Source: Bradyrhizobium sp. 170
Lineage (GTDB): Bacteria > Pseudomonadota > Alphaproteobacteria > Rhizobiales > Xanthobacteraceae
Direction of reading: 5' to 3'
Length of the DNA stretch: 64,000 nucleotides
Assembly: GCF_023101085.1 (NCBI RefSeq)
Contig: NZ_CP064703.1
Location: 2,356,001-2,420,000 of the forward strand
The notes beneath the pieces are model-generated. The model did not search any database. It was not told where the DNA came from and was given only the letters and a program-made list of their open reading frames with translations. Shown here piece by piece: positions 1 to 8,703 of this stretch. Both the position numbers and the translations under genes were made by a program. Within the stretch, counting starts at the first letter, position 1. Each line of letters starts with the position of its first letter.

Positions 1-247
1 TCATCGCCACCATCAGGTCGACGCCGCCGCGGGCGCCGAGATGGCCGTCTTCCGTCACCCGCACCTCGTACCAGGTCGGCAGGCCCTGGATGTTGGAGGG
101 GAAGATGTTGCGTGGGCTGACCGGTACCCCGTGGCGCAGGATCGAGCGCGCGAACAGCTCGTTGGCGCTCGCCGAACCGGAGCCGTTGACGTTGGCGAAA
201 CGGACGACGAAGTCGTTTACGCTGCTGATCGGGCTTTGGACTGGCAT
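1..247 (-). CDS. korA: 2-oxoacid:acceptor oxidoreductase alpha subunit (N-terminal part)
   Basis: Only the first 82 codons are inside the window; the gene runs off the left edge. The translation starts MPVQSPISSVNDFVVRFANV and continues with NGSGSASANELFARSILRHG and a PRNIFPSNIQGLPTWYEVRV stretch, the typical N-terminal gamma-type domain start of KorA/PorA alpha subunits, which oxidatively decarboxylate a 2-oxoacid (usually 2-oxoglutarate) to the acyl-CoA while reducing ferredoxin. The ATG at 245-247 overlaps the end of the upstream oxidoreductase gene by 31 bp, so the two are translationally close and surely one operon. The substrate cannot be fixed from this fragment; the beta subunit is expected further left. 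Confidence 0.75.
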   Translation of the reverse strand, partial: MPVQSPISSVNDFVVRFANVNGSGSASANELFARSILRHGVPVSPRNIFPSNIQGLPTWYEVRVTEDGHLGARGGVDLMVAM

Positions 248-2016
248 GTTGTTCCCGCGTAAGTCATATCGATGAGGTATTTCTGCATGTCCCAGGCACC
301 CGTGGGGCAACGCTCGGCGCACAGCCCGCAATGCAGGCAGACGTCCTCGTCCTTGACCATGACGCGCCCGGTCTTCAGCCCTTCGGCGACATAGAGCGCC
401 TGGTCCTGGTGCGGCGAGGGCGCCTTCAATCGCTGCCTGAGATCCTCTTCCTCGCCATTCTCTGTGAAGGTGATGCAATCCATCGGGCAAATGTCGACGC
501 AGGCGTCGCATTCGATGCAGGCGGGCGCCGAGAACACGGTCTGCACGTCGCAGTTCAGGCAGCGCTGCGCCTCGCCGAGCGCGAGCTTGACGTCATAGCC
601 GAGTTCGACCTCGGTCCTGATGTCCTTCAGCGCGATCACCTTGTCGCGATGCGGCACCTTGTAGCGCTTGTCCCCCGAGATATCGTTGTCGTAGCTCCAC
701 TCGTGGATGCCCATCTTTTGCGAGGAGACGTGCACTTCCGGCAGCGGGCGCTCGGTGATGTCCTCGCCCGAGATCATCTTGTGGATCGACAGCGCGGCAT
801 CATGGCCGTGCGCCACCGCCCAGATGATGTTCTTCGGGCCGAACGCGGCGTCGCCGCCGAAGAACACTTTTGGATTGGTCGATACAAAGGTCTTTGCATC
901 GACCTGCGGCATGTTCCACTTGTCGAACTCGATGCCGCAGTCGCGCTCGATCCAGGGAAACGCATTCTCCTGGCCGACCGCGACCAGCACGTCGTCGCAG
1001 GGGATGGTCTGGTCCGGTTCGCCCGAAGGCACCAGGTTGCGACGGCCCTTGGCGTCGTATTCAGCCTTCACCTTCTGGAAGGTGACGCCGATGAGCTTGC
1101 CGCTCACATGCTTGAATGCCACCGGCACCATGTAATTGAGGATCGGAATATCCTCGTGCAGGGCATCTTCCTTTTCCCAGGGGCTCGCCTTCATTTCCTC
1201 GAAGCCGGAGCGCACGATGACTTTCACGTCGTTGCCGCCGAGCCGGCGCGCGGTGCGGCAGCAATCCATTGCGGTGTTGCCGCCGCCAAGCACGATCACG
1301 CGGCGTCCGATCTTCTCGACATGGCCGAACGACACCGACGCCAGCCATTCGATGCCGATATGGATATTGGCGGCGGCTTCCTTGCGGCCGGGGATCTCGA
1401 GCTCGCGGCCGCGCGGGGCGCCGGAGCCTATGAAGATCGCGTCGTAATTTTCGCTGAGCAGCTTCTTCAGGCTGTCGATGCGATGCCCGCCCTTGAATTC
1501 GACGCCGAGGTTGAGGATGTAATCGGTTTCCTCATCGATGACCGTGTCAGGCAGGCGGAACTTAGGAATCTGGCTCCGCATCATGCCGCCCGCCTTGGGA
1601 TCGGCATCGAACACGGTGCAGTGATAGCCGAGCGGCGCGAGGTCGCGCGCCACCGTCAGCGAAGCCGGACCGCCGCCGACCAGCGCGATGCGCTTGCCGT
1701 TTTTGGCCAGCGGCTTCGGCATGCGGTGCTTGACGTCGTCCTTGAAGTCGGCGGCAACGCGCTTCAGGCGGCAGATCGCAACCGGCGTTTCCTCGACGCG
1801 GCCGCGGCGGCAGGCGGGTTCGCATGGACGATCGCAGGTGCGTCCCAGAATTCCGGGAAACACATTCGATTTCCAATTGATCATATAGGCGTCGCTGTAA
1901 CGCCCCTCGGCAATCAAACGGATGTACTCGGGAACCGGAGTGTGTGCGGGGCAGGCCCATTGGCAATCGACCACTTTGTGAAAGTAGTCTGGCGCCGAGA
2001 TATCAGTCGGTTTCAT
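217..2016 (-). CDS. NAD(P)H:ferredoxin oxidoreductase subunit, GltD-like with C-terminal 2x[4Fe-4S]
   Basis: A 599-residue flavoprotein. An N-terminal Fer4_20-type region carries Cys18, Cys22, Cys61, Cys65, Cys69 and Cys82; a FAD-binding GGGPAS motif lies at 114-119; a second dinucleotide fold (VIVLGGGNTA) follows in the middle; and the C terminus holds two ferredoxin-type clusters (CIECDACVDICP and CLHCGLCAERCP). This order matches glutamate-synthase small-subunit-like electron-transfer proteins, and the size (about 66 kDa) fits the gamma subunit (KorC) described for the NADP-coupled 2-oxoglutarate:ferredoxin oxidoreductase of Azoarcus/Thauera. It overlaps the alpha-subunit gene by 31 bp, so it probably passes electrons from ferredoxin to NAD(P)+ for that enzyme. 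Physiological direction and substrate are inferred, not shown. Confidence 0.8.
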   Translation of the reverse strand: MKPTDISAPDYFHKVVDCQWACPAHTPVPEYIRLIAEGRYSDAYMINWKSNVFPGILGRTCDRPCEPACRRGRVEETPVAICRLKRVAADFKDDVKHRMPKPLAKNGKRIALVGGGPASLTVARDLAPLGYHCTVFDADPKAGGMMRSQIPKFRLPDTVIDEETDYILNLGVEFKGGHRIDSLKKLLSENYDAIFIGSGAPRGRELEIPGRKEAAANIHIGIEWLASVSFGHVEKIGRRVIVLGGGNTAMDCCRTARRLGGNDVKVIVRSGFEEMKASPWEKEDALHEDIPILNYMVPVAFKHVSGKLIGVTFQKVKAEYDAKGRRNLVPSGEPDQTIPCDDVLVAVGQENAFPWIERDCGIEFDKWNMPQVDAKTFVSTNPKVFFGGDAAFGPKNIIWAVAHGHDAALSIHKMISGEDITERPLPEVHVSSQKMGIHEWSYDNDISGDKRYKVPHRDKVIALKDIRTEVELGYDVKLALGEAQRCLNCDVQTVFSAPACIECDACVDICPMDCITFTENGEEEDLRQRLKAPSPHQDQALYVAEGLKTGRVMVKDEDVCLHCGLCAERCPTGAWDMQKYLIDMTYAGTTCQSKARSAA

Positions 2017-2321
2017 TCCTACCTTGTCCGCGCCAGCTAAGGGATCGCGGCCTTATTTTGCCTGCGAACGCTTAACGAGCGTTCTTGTGGTTTTTGAATT
2101 GGATCATAGGCTTATCTTATTAGAGCCATTCCAGACGCAGCACACAAGCCAATTTTGCGAGATCACCAGCCTTCAACTGCATGGGAGCCTGGACTTAGCG
2201 TCGCAATGTCGATGCGGCAGTGCAGCATGTGCAGTGCAGCTTGGTTGAGCGATTCAACCTGCAAGCGCGATGCGTTCGAGCGCATCGCGGGGGACGAATG
2301 TATGCAGGTGAGATGATGTGC
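2017..2321. other. Intergenic region between the oxidoreductase operon and chrA
   Basis: No convincing gene. The first part is AT-richer and should hold the leftward promoter and the dyad at 2066-2084. Near the chrA end there is a hairpin with 9-bp arms (2266-2274 and 2281-2289, loop TTCGAG) that could end transcription of chrA, although no T-run follows it on the minus strand. Confidence 0.5.
2066..2084. promoter_or_regulatory. Inverted repeat upstream of the oxidoreductase operon, candidate operator
   Basis: GAACGCT (2066-2072) and AGCGTTC (2078-2084) form a perfect 7-bp inverted repeat with a 5-bp spacer, about 50 bp upstream of the start codon at 2016. The size and position suit a dimeric repressor site of TetR or similar type. 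No regulator gene is next to it, so the binding protein is unknown. Confidence 0.4.
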
Positions 2322-3533
2322 TCAGATCAGGCGCAGAATTGCGCCGATCGTCCCCAGCAGGACGACGACGATCCATGGTGCCAGTTTCCAAACCGTCAGC
2401 AGCAGGAAGCCCGCGAGCGCCACGGCGAAGTCGCGCGGGGTGAGCACCGCGCTGATCCAGACCGGATTGTAGAGCGCCGCGCCAAGTATGCCGACAACGG
2501 CGGCGTTTGTGCCGCGCATGGCGGCCTGCGCGGCGGGACGCATACGTAGCGCGTCCCAATATGGCAGCATGCCGTAGACCAGCAGCAGTCCCGGCAGAGA
2601 CAACGCGATGAGTGCAATCGCAGCACCGGCCAGACCGTTGGGAACGGGTCCTATGGCGCCGAGATAGGCCGCAAAGGTGAACAGCGGTCCAGGCACGGCT
2701 TGCGCCATGCCGTAGCCGGCGAGGAAATCCGCGTTGCTGACCCAGCCCGGCGTCACCACTTCCGCCTGCAACAGCGGCAGCACGACATGCCCGCCGCCGA
2801 ACACCAGCGCGCCGGAACGGTAAAACGCATCGAACAGCGCAAGCCCTTGTGAGCCGGTCCTTGCCGTCACCAGCGGCGTGATCAGGAACAGGGCCGCGAA
2901 CAGCACGAGCGTGACCGCGCTGTGCCCGCGCGATACCGAAAAGCCGAGGTGGCCCGCAGGCATAGCCCCATTGCCACGGCACAGCCAGAGCCCTGCCATG
3001 GCCCCAAGCGCGATGGCGCCGATCTGCCCAAACGATCCGCCGATGAAAACCACGATCGCAACAGCCGCAAGCGCGATGGCCGCCCGCGCGCGATCCGGCG
3101 TCAGGCTGTTTGCCATGCCCCAGATCGCCTGTGCGACCACGGCGACCGCGACCAGCTTCAGGCCGTGGAGAATCCCTTCGGCGACAGGGCCGGTGAAGGC
3201 GGTCGCACCGAGCGCGAAGGCAAAGAGAATGAGGGCCGACGGCATGGTGAAGGCGAGCCACGCCGCCAACCCGCCGAGCAGGCCGTTGCCGCGCAGGATG
3301 CCGAGGGTGAAGCCGACCTGGCTGGAAGCCGGCCCCGGCAAGAACTGGCAGAGCGCGACGATATCGGCATAGCTGCTTTCGCTGAGCCATTTCCGCCGCT
3401 CGACGAACTCCGCCCTGAAGTAACCAAGATGCGCGATCGGCCCGCCGAACGACGTCAGCCCCAGTTTGAGGAAGGCCACGAAAACCTCGGCGGTACTGCC
3501 AGCGGGCTTCCGTTCATTCACGGCGTCGGGCAT
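2322..3533 (-). CDS. chrA: Chromate transporter, ChrA (CHR) family
   Basis: A 403-residue polytopic inner-membrane protein with the two homologous halves of long-chain ChrA proteins. The N-half has FLKLGLTSFGGPIAHLGYFR and ALCQFLPGPASSQVGF; the C-half has the equivalent SGALVFGGGHVVLPLL and YGMAQAVPGPLFTFAAYLG. The family exports chromate, probably by proton antiport. I chose the ATG at 3533 (MPDAVNERKP) because a GGAAAGGA ribosome-binding sequence sits upstream of it; an in-frame start at 3599 would add 22 unrelated residues. It stands alone between two unrelated transcription units. Chromate specificity is a family-level inference; some members carry other oxyanions. Confidence 0.88.
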   Translation of the reverse strand: MPDAVNERKPAGSTAEVFVAFLKLGLTSFGGPIAHLGYFRAEFVERRKWLSESSYADIVALCQFLPGPASSQVGFTLGILRGNGLLGGLAAWLAFTMPSALILFAFALGATAFTGPVAEGILHGLKLVAVAVVAQAIWGMANSLTPDRARAAIALAAVAIVVFIGGSFGQIGAIALGAMAGLWLCRGNGAMPAGHLGFSVSRGHSAVTLVLFAALFLITPLVTARTGSQGLALFDAFYRSGALVFGGGHVVLPLLQAEVVTPGWVSNADFLAGYGMAQAVPGPLFTFAAYLGAIGPVPNGLAGAAIALIALSLPGLLLVYGMLPYWDALRMRPAAQAAMRGTNAAVVGILGAALYNPVWISAVLTPRDFAVALAGFLLLTVWKLAPWIVVVLLGTIGAILRLI

Positions 3534-3647
3534 CGATTGCTCTATCCTTTCCAAAGGAAAACGCCCCGGTTTATGGCATCCGGTTAATAGCAGCTTCACC
3601 GGTCACGGCTAGCGTCGCGGCATTGCCATTTGTTCCCACGCCCGATC

Positions 3648-4751
3648 ATGCCGTCATCAACCAGTTCAACATCGCGTGTCGAAGCGCTCGATCTGCTACG
3701 TCTCGTGGCGGTGCTGGCCGTCGTTCTCTACCATTTCGGCTTCTGGGGCCCGGCCTCGCATGGGGTGCCGCAGGTGGCGCTCCCCTGGCTGATGCCAATC
3801 GCCAAATATGGCTTTCTCGGCGTGCCTGCCTTCTTTGTCATCAGCGGTTTTGTGATCGCCTATTCCGCCGAGGGCCGGACGGCGACCGGCTTCGCCATCG
3901 CCCGCTTCAGCCGTATCTATCCGACCTTCGTCTTCTGCATGACGCTGACTTGTCTGGCGATCGTGCTTCTGGGACCGCCGCACTTCGACGCCAGCTTCAG
4001 GCAGTGGCTCGCCAACCTGTTCATCGCGGCGCCGGCGCTCGGTCAGCCCTACATGGATACGTCCTACTGGTCGCTGGTGATCGAAGTGATGTTCTATGCC
4101 TGGGTCGCGGTGTTCATCGCGGCCGGGTTATTCCCGCGCCGGATCGATACCATCATCCTGATCTGGCTCGGCATCACCTTCGCCAATGAGCTGACGCTCG
4201 ACGCGCCTGTGATTGAGAAGCTGTTTCTCACTGACGATAGCGGCTTCTTCGCCGTTGGCTTGCTGATTTATCAGTTCTATCGCGGCCGCCGCGGCCCGGT
4301 ACTCTACGGCATGCTCGCGCTGTCGATCGGCACCGCGGTGTTTCAGTCCATCCACAAGACCGTGAAGCTGGCGCCGCATACCGGCGGCGTGTTCGATGCA
4401 TGGACCGTGGCGGCGATCTGTCTCGCATCGGTCGCCATCATCTTTCTGGCGACGCGAATTCGTCACGTTCCGCTGCCGTCAGCGCTCGTGCTTGCGGCCG
4501 GCGGCCTGACCTATCCGCTCTATCTCCTGCATATGCAGTTCGGCTACGTGCTGTTTACCCGTCAGTCGCCCGCCGACGCAGTGCTTTGGGTCGTGGCGAT
4601 CGTTTTGGCCATGACATGGCTTGCCTGGATCGTGTGGCGCTATGTCGAACGGCCGGCGCAGCGTTGGGTCAGGGATTTCCTGTCGGGCCGTGCCGTCAGG
4701 TTCGGATGGCCGCTCAAGCTCCGCGCGACCGTCGGCAGCGGCGGCGTCTAG
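3648..4751 (+). CDS. Acyltransferase family 3 membrane protein (OafA/NodX-like)
   Basis: About 367 residues with roughly ten hydrophobic segments. The opening EALDLLRLVAVLAVVLYHFGFWG carries the conserved His of the family, and VPAFFVISGFVIAY and YVERPAQRW near the C terminus are further hallmarks of acyltransferase_3 proteins, which move acyl groups (often acetyl) onto sugars of LPS, exopolysaccharide or lipids. Start at ATG 3648 is preferred over an in-frame TTG at 3630; neither has a strong ribosome-binding site. The gene converges on the next one and shares 4 bp with it. No polysaccharide genes adjoin it, so the acceptor is unknown. Confidence 0.85.
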   Translation: MPSSTSSTSRVEALDLLRLVAVLAVVLYHFGFWGPASHGVPQVALPWLMPIAKYGFLGVPAFFVISGFVIAYSAEGRTATGFAIARFSRIYPTFVFCMTLTCLAIVLLGPPHFDASFRQWLANLFIAAPALGQPYMDTSYWSLVIEVMFYAWVAVFIAAGLFPRRIDTIILIWLGITFANELTLDAPVIEKLFLTDDSGFFAVGLLIYQFYRGRRGPVLYGMLALSIGTAVFQSIHKTVKLAPHTGGVFDAWTVAAICLASVAIIFLATRIRHVPLPSALVLAAGGLTYPLYLLHMQFGYVLFTRQSPADAVLWVVAIVLAMTWLAWIVWRYVERPAQRWVRDFLSGRAVRFGWPLKLRATVGSGGV

Positions 4752-5416
4752 CCGCCGATATCGCTCTTCGCCAGATCCCACATCAGCCGGTAGATTCCAC
4801 TCGAGATCGTCAGCGGCTTCAATGCGATGTTACCGCCAAAGCGCAGCATTGCCGCCGGCACCGCGCCAACATCGGTCGCATCGATCAGCACGAACCAGTC
4901 GCCGGCGCCGGGATTGGGTGCGGAGGGATCGTCGGTGATCGGCTTCGACAGCGCCGGATCGCTCTCGATCAAATGCAGGGAGATGATTCCGTCGAGCTGT
5001 GCTGGATCGAGCTGCTCGCTCAGCGCGGCACGCAATTTATCCTCGCCGCCAGCCGGGGGACGCAACCTGACAATGCCGAGCGCCGCGCCGCGGCCGGTGC
5101 CGCGGCTGAGCGTGATGCGCGCAACCGCGCGGATCATGTTCTGGAAGCGGCCGATGTTGGCCTTCGACCACGCCGTCTGGTTCGAAAGCGCGGCGCGATA
5201 GGCCGGGCTGTCCAGCACCTCAAACGCTTCGGTGGAGTAGAGGCTGAGATATTTCGGATTACCGTCATGCGCGACATAGCGGCGCGCTTCGAGGAAGCCG
5301 TCGATCGCGACGCGCTCTTCGAGATGTTCGCGGTCGTACCAGCGATTGAATTCGGCCTCATCCGCCGCGTCGATGTTCATCGACGTCAGCAGCATGCCTT
5401 TTCCGGCCATTGGCAT
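4748..5416 (-). CDS. EthD/dimeric alpha-beta barrel-like protein of unknown function
   Basis: A 222-residue soluble protein. The N-terminal half reads GMLLTSMNIDAADEAEFNRWYDREHLEERVAIDGFLEARRYV, typical of stress-responsive alpha-beta barrel or EthD-like proteins (the WYDxEHxxxR pattern), followed by a second, similar but weaker half. No catalytic motif is recognisable. It lies 12 bp downstream of the peptidase gene on the same strand, so it is the last gene of the pqq operon. A second ATG at 5410 is possible. Whether it has anything to do with PQQ is unknown; it could be a small-molecule-binding or degradative accessory protein. Confidence 0.65.
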   Translation of the reverse strand: MPMAGKGMLLTSMNIDAADEAEFNRWYDREHLEERVAIDGFLEARRYVAHDGNPKYLSLYSTEAFEVLDSPAYRAALSNQTAWSKANIGRFQNMIRAVARITLSRGTGRGAALGIVRLRPPAGGEDKLRAALSEQLDPAQLDGIISLHLIESDPALSKPITDDPSAPNPGAGDWFVLIDATDVGAVPAAMLRFGGNIALKPLTISSGIYRLMWDLAKSDIGG

Positions 5417-5428
5417 TTTTCTAGATTC

Positions 5429-6415
5429 CTATTTGCCAGTTCTGGAAGCCATGTCCGCGATCGCCTTCATCACGGCGTCGCGGACGCCGGGATCGTACAG
5501 CGTGTGGCCGGCGCCCTCGACAAAACGAATCTCGGCCTCGCGCCATACGGCTGCGAGCGCATGCGAGGTCGCGGGCGGGCACAGCAGGTCGTAGCGGCCC
5601 TGCACGATAATGCCGGGGATGCCTTTGAGCTTGCCCGCCTCACGCAGCAACTGGTTGGGCTGCATGAAGCAGTTGTTGGCGAAGTAGTGCGCTTCCATGA
5701 ACGGCGTGGCCGGCAGGCCCCGCGATGAACCAAGCGCCGCCAGATCGAGGCGTGTGCGGTTCGGCGTGTGTTCGGAAAGAATGCGTTCGGTTTCGCCCCA
5801 GGCCCGCGCTGCAGGAATATTCATGTCAGCATTGGGATCGAGGATACGGCGAAAATAGGCTTGGATCGGTTGAGCGCGTTCGTCTTCGGGCAGCACGCTC
5901 AAGAAGTCGTCGTAAAGGCCGGGATAGAACCGCGGCAGCGTGTTGAGGAATCCGTTCTCGATTTCCTGGATCGTGCCCAGGAACGTTGCGCGCAGCACGA
6001 TGCCGGCGACGCGCTCGGGGTGCGCTTCCGCGTACGCCAACGCCAGCGTCGCGCCCCAGGAGCCCCCGACGACCATCCAGCGTTCAAGTGCGAATTTCTC
6101 GCGGATCGCTTCCATGTCCGCGATCAGATGCGGCAGCGTATTGGCTTCGCGCCGGCCCTTGGGGCGGCTGCGGCCGGCGCCGCGCTGGTCGAACAGCACC
6201 GCGTGGAAGCGCTCGGGATCGAACAGCCGGCGGTGATCAGGCTGGCAGCCGCTGCCGGGCCCGCCATGCAGATAGACCGCGGCAATGCCACCGAGCCGGC
6301 CGACGCTTTCGACGTAGATATCGTGATCGTCGCTGACCGCGAATTGCTCCGACGTCAGCGGCGCAAACGGATCGGCGCGTTTGACGGATTTGCCGGCATC
6401 GGCGTCAGGCGCCAT
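5429..6415 (-). CDS. pip: Proline iminopeptidase-like alpha/beta hydrolase
   Basis: About 328 residues, family S33. The oxyanion-hole HGGPG is at 50-54, the nucleophile Ser119 lies in GGSWG (117-121), and Asp (QGRYDLLCP) and His (GAGHTLYDP) of the triad are near the C terminus. The family removes N-terminal proline from peptides in the cytoplasm. The ATG at 6415 puts the first 11 bp inside the end of pqqE; a longer reading frame exists but would run deep into pqqE with an Arg/Ser-rich, unrelated leader. The tight overlap suggests translational coupling to PQQ synthesis, where a peptidase is needed to trim the modified PqqA, but prolyl specificity does not obviously match that job. Confidence 0.85.
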   Translation of the reverse strand: MAPDADAGKSVKRADPFAPLTSEQFAVSDDHDIYVESVGRLGGIAAVYLHGGPGSGCQPDHRRLFDPERFHAVLFDQRGAGRSRPKGRREANTLPHLIADMEAIREKFALERWMVVGGSWGATLALAYAEAHPERVAGIVLRATFLGTIQEIENGFLNTLPRFYPGLYDDFLSVLPEDERAQPIQAYFRRILDPNADMNIPAARAWGETERILSEHTPNRTRLDLAALGSSRGLPATPFMEAHYFANNCFMQPNQLLREAGKLKGIPGIIVQGRYDLLCPPATSHALAAVWREAEIRFVEGAGHTLYDPGVRDAVMKAIADMASRTGK

Positions 6416-7613
6416 GCTCGCCTTCTGTCTCCAGCGTACCGCCGGCAAAGTTGCGATAGAGGAAGCGGTCCTGGTGCGCAGCGGCCTCGCGCTCGGCCTG
6501 CTTGAAGATCTGCTCATGCATCGGCGACAGCGTGCAGGCAGGATCGGTATTGCCTGCGTCGTCGGTCAGTGCAAAGGCCTGGCAGCGGCAGCCGCCGAAA
6601 TCGACCTCGCGGAATTCGCAGCTCTTGCACGGCTCGGGCATCCAGCCGGTGCCGCGATAGCGGTTGAAGGCTTCGGAGTTCTGCCAGATCCAGGCGATCG
6701 AATGATTGGAGCGCACGGACAAGAATTCGAGCCCGGTGATGCTCTCTGCGGCGTGGCAGGGCAGGACCTTGCCGGCAGGCGAGATGTTGAAGAACTGCCG
6801 GCCCCAGCCGCCCATGCATTTCTTCGGCCGCAGCGCGTAATAATCCGGCACCACATAGTCGATGGCGAGAATGCCCTTCAGCCGCGCGGCGGCTTCCTCG
6901 ACGATCCGGCTGGTCTCCTCGATCTGCTCGAGCGTCGGCATCAGCGCGGCGCGGTTCTTCAGCGCCCAGCCGTAATACTGCACGTTGGCCACTTCCAGCC
7001 GGTCGGCGTCGAGATCGACCGCCATCTGGATGATGTCGGAGAGCTGATGCAGGTTCTGGCGGTGCATGACGGCGTTGACCGTTAGCGGCATATCGAGCTC
7101 GCGCGTCCATTTCGCGGCTTCGATCTTCTTCTCGTGGGAGTTCTTCAGCCCCGCGACGCGGTCGGCCACGATGGGCTCGTTGCCCTGGAAACTGATCTGC
7201 ACATGGCAGAGGCCGGCATCGGCCAGCGCCGAAAGTTTTTCCTTGGTCAGCAGCACCGCTGATGTGATGAGGTTGCTGTACAGCCCGACGTCGGTCGCAT
7301 GCTGCACCAGCTCCACGAGATCCTTGCGCGCGGTCGGTTCGCCGCCGGAGAAATGGATTTGCAGCACGCCGATTTCGGCGAGCTCGCTCAAAACCTTCTT
7401 CCATTCCTCGGTCGTCAGTTCGCTGCCGCCACGGTCGAGTTCGATCGGGTTGGAGCAATAGGGGCATTGCAGCGGGCAGCGGTGCGTCAGCTCGGCGAGC
7501 ACGGCGAGGGGAATGCCGAACGTCTCCGCGGTCGAACGTTGCGATTCCAGAACCGCAAGCCCGTCACTGGGCGCGGCGCCGGCTGTTTTGCCATCGGCGA
7601 GAATGTCGCTCAT
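6405..7613 (-). CDS. pqqE: PqqA peptide cyclase, radical SAM protein
   Basis: 402 residues. The radical-SAM cluster motif CPLQCPYC gives Cys46, Cys50 and Cys53, followed by the FSGGEPTARKDL region. A C-terminal SPASM domain with several cysteines (KKCMGGWG, CHAAESI, CKSCEFREVDFGGCRCQA) binds auxiliary iron-sulfur clusters. PqqE makes the carbon-carbon bond between the conserved Glu and Tyr of PqqA, the first step of PQQ formation, with PqqD presenting the peptide. It starts inside pqqD with a 4-bp overlap and its end overlaps pip by 11 bp, so all are co-translated. Confidence 0.97.
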   Translation of the reverse strand: MSDILADGKTAGAAPSDGLAVLESQRSTAETFGIPLAVLAELTHRCPLQCPYCSNPIELDRGGSELTTEEWKKVLSELAEIGVLQIHFSGGEPTARKDLVELVQHATDVGLYSNLITSAVLLTKEKLSALADAGLCHVQISFQGNEPIVADRVAGLKNSHEKKIEAAKWTRELDMPLTVNAVMHRQNLHQLSDIIQMAVDLDADRLEVANVQYYGWALKNRAALMPTLEQIEETSRIVEEAAARLKGILAIDYVVPDYYALRPKKCMGGWGRQFFNISPAGKVLPCHAAESITGLEFLSVRSNHSIAWIWQNSEAFNRYRGTGWMPEPCKSCEFREVDFGGCRCQAFALTDDAGNTDPACTLSPMHEQIFKQAEREAAAHQDRFLYRNFAGGTLETEGEHGA

Positions 7614-7921
7614 GACGTCTTCTCACGCGCTTCGGTCAGAAAACCCTTGTCGGCAAGATCCTGCAGCATCCCGATGACGTCGGCCAGGATCGCTTCGCGC
7701 GGCGCGGCATATTTGACGGCGAGCTGATCGGCCATGTCGCCGACGCTGCGCACGCCGTCGCAGAGCTGCAGCACCTCGACCGCGATCTCGTCTGGCGCCA
7801 GCACGCGCTCCGGCGCCAGGATCACCCAGACCTGCCGCGTCTCATCGAATTTCAGCCGGGCGTGCCGCGGCAATTTCGGCCGGCTCGCCTCGCTGACACT
7901 GATGTTGCGGCTCGCAGCCAT
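7610..7921 (-). CDS. pqqD: PqqA-binding chaperone PqqD
   Basis: 103 residues, the usual size. The core LPRHARLKFDETRQVWVILAPERVLAPDEIAVEVLQLCDG is characteristic of PqqD/RiPP recognition element proteins, with a winged-helix fold that binds the precursor peptide PqqA and hands it to PqqE. It lies 6 bp after pqqC and overlaps pqqE by 4 bp (ATGA type). Confidence 0.95.
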   Translation of the reverse strand: MAASRNISVSEASRPKLPRHARLKFDETRQVWVILAPERVLAPDEIAVEVLQLCDGVRSVGDMADQLAVKYAAPREAILADVIGMLQDLADKGFLTEAREKTS

Positions 7922-7927
7922 CGATCG

Positions 7928-8698
7928 CTAGTCTCCTCTCGGCACGAACGCCCCGGGCGGTATGTGGCCCTCGACATAGGCATGATACAGCGCGTCGAGC
8001 TGAACCCATAGCACATTGGTCTTGAAGATCAGCGCATTGCAGACCGCCTCGCGCTCGGCCGGCGTCTTCGCATTGGCTTTCACGTATTCCAGTGCGAAAC
8101 CCGCGTCGCGCGGCGCCTGCGTCAGGCGGCGGCTGAAATAGCTCATGATGTCAGGATTGACGAAATCATAATGCTGCAGCATCCCGGAAATGCGCTCCTC
8201 ATGCAGGTTCGGCGCGAACAGTTCCGTGAGCGAGGAGGCAATGGCCTCCAGCGGCGTCTTGTCGCGGCAGAAATGCACATAGGCTTCCACCGCAAACCGC
8301 GTCGCGGGCAGGATGCCTTCCGTCGATTCCACATAGGCGCTGTCGAGTCCGAGGCCCTCGGTCAGCTTCAGCCAGCGCTCGATGCCGCCTTCCGAGCCGA
8401 TATCGCCGTCGTGATCCTCGATCCGGTGCCGCCATTCGATCCTTGTGGCGCGGTCGCGGAACCGGGAGATCACCATCGCGTCCTTGAGCGGGATCGTGCT
8501 CTGGTAAAAATAGCGGTTCAGCGCCCAGGCCTGCACCTGTCCCTTGTTGAGCTTGCCGCCGTGCAGCAGCCGATGAAAGGGATGCAGATTGTGATAGCGC
8601 GTCGCGCCGATATGGCGGAGCATCGCTTCGAGTTCATCGGCGCTGTTGAGCGTGATACCCTTGCCGATCGACAGGGCGGTCATTTCCGCCTTGGCCAT
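7928..8698 (-). CDS. pqqC: Pyrroloquinoline-quinone synthase PqqC
   Basis: 256 residues. HNLHPFHRLLHGGKLNKGQVQAWALNRYFYQ, RIEDHDGDIGSEGG and the C-terminal NVLWVQLDALYHAY are hallmark stretches of PqqC, the cofactorless oxidase that performs ring closure and the final eight-electron oxidation to PQQ. I chose ATG 8698 (MAKAEMTALS), which lies 5 bp after the pqqB stop; a longer frame reaches back inside pqqB without family similarity. Confidence 0.96.
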   Translation of the reverse strand: MAKAEMTALSIGKGITLNSADELEAMLRHIGATRYHNLHPFHRLLHGGKLNKGQVQAWALNRYFYQSTIPLKDAMVISRFRDRATRIEWRHRIEDHDGDIGSEGGIERWLKLTEGLGLDSAYVESTEGILPATRFAVEAYVHFCRDKTPLEAIASSLTELFAPNLHEERISGMLQHYDFVNPDIMSYFSRRLTQAPRDAGFALEYVKANAKTPAEREAVCNALIFKTNVLWVQLDALYHAYVEGHIPPGAFVPRGD

Positions 8699-8703
8699 GA
8701 CAT

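Noticed and set aside
331..2040. Long plus-strand open frame opposite the oxidoreductase gene
   Set aside because: It is an antisense shadow in high-GC DNA; it lacks any domain, while the minus strand has clear iron-sulfur and FAD motifs.
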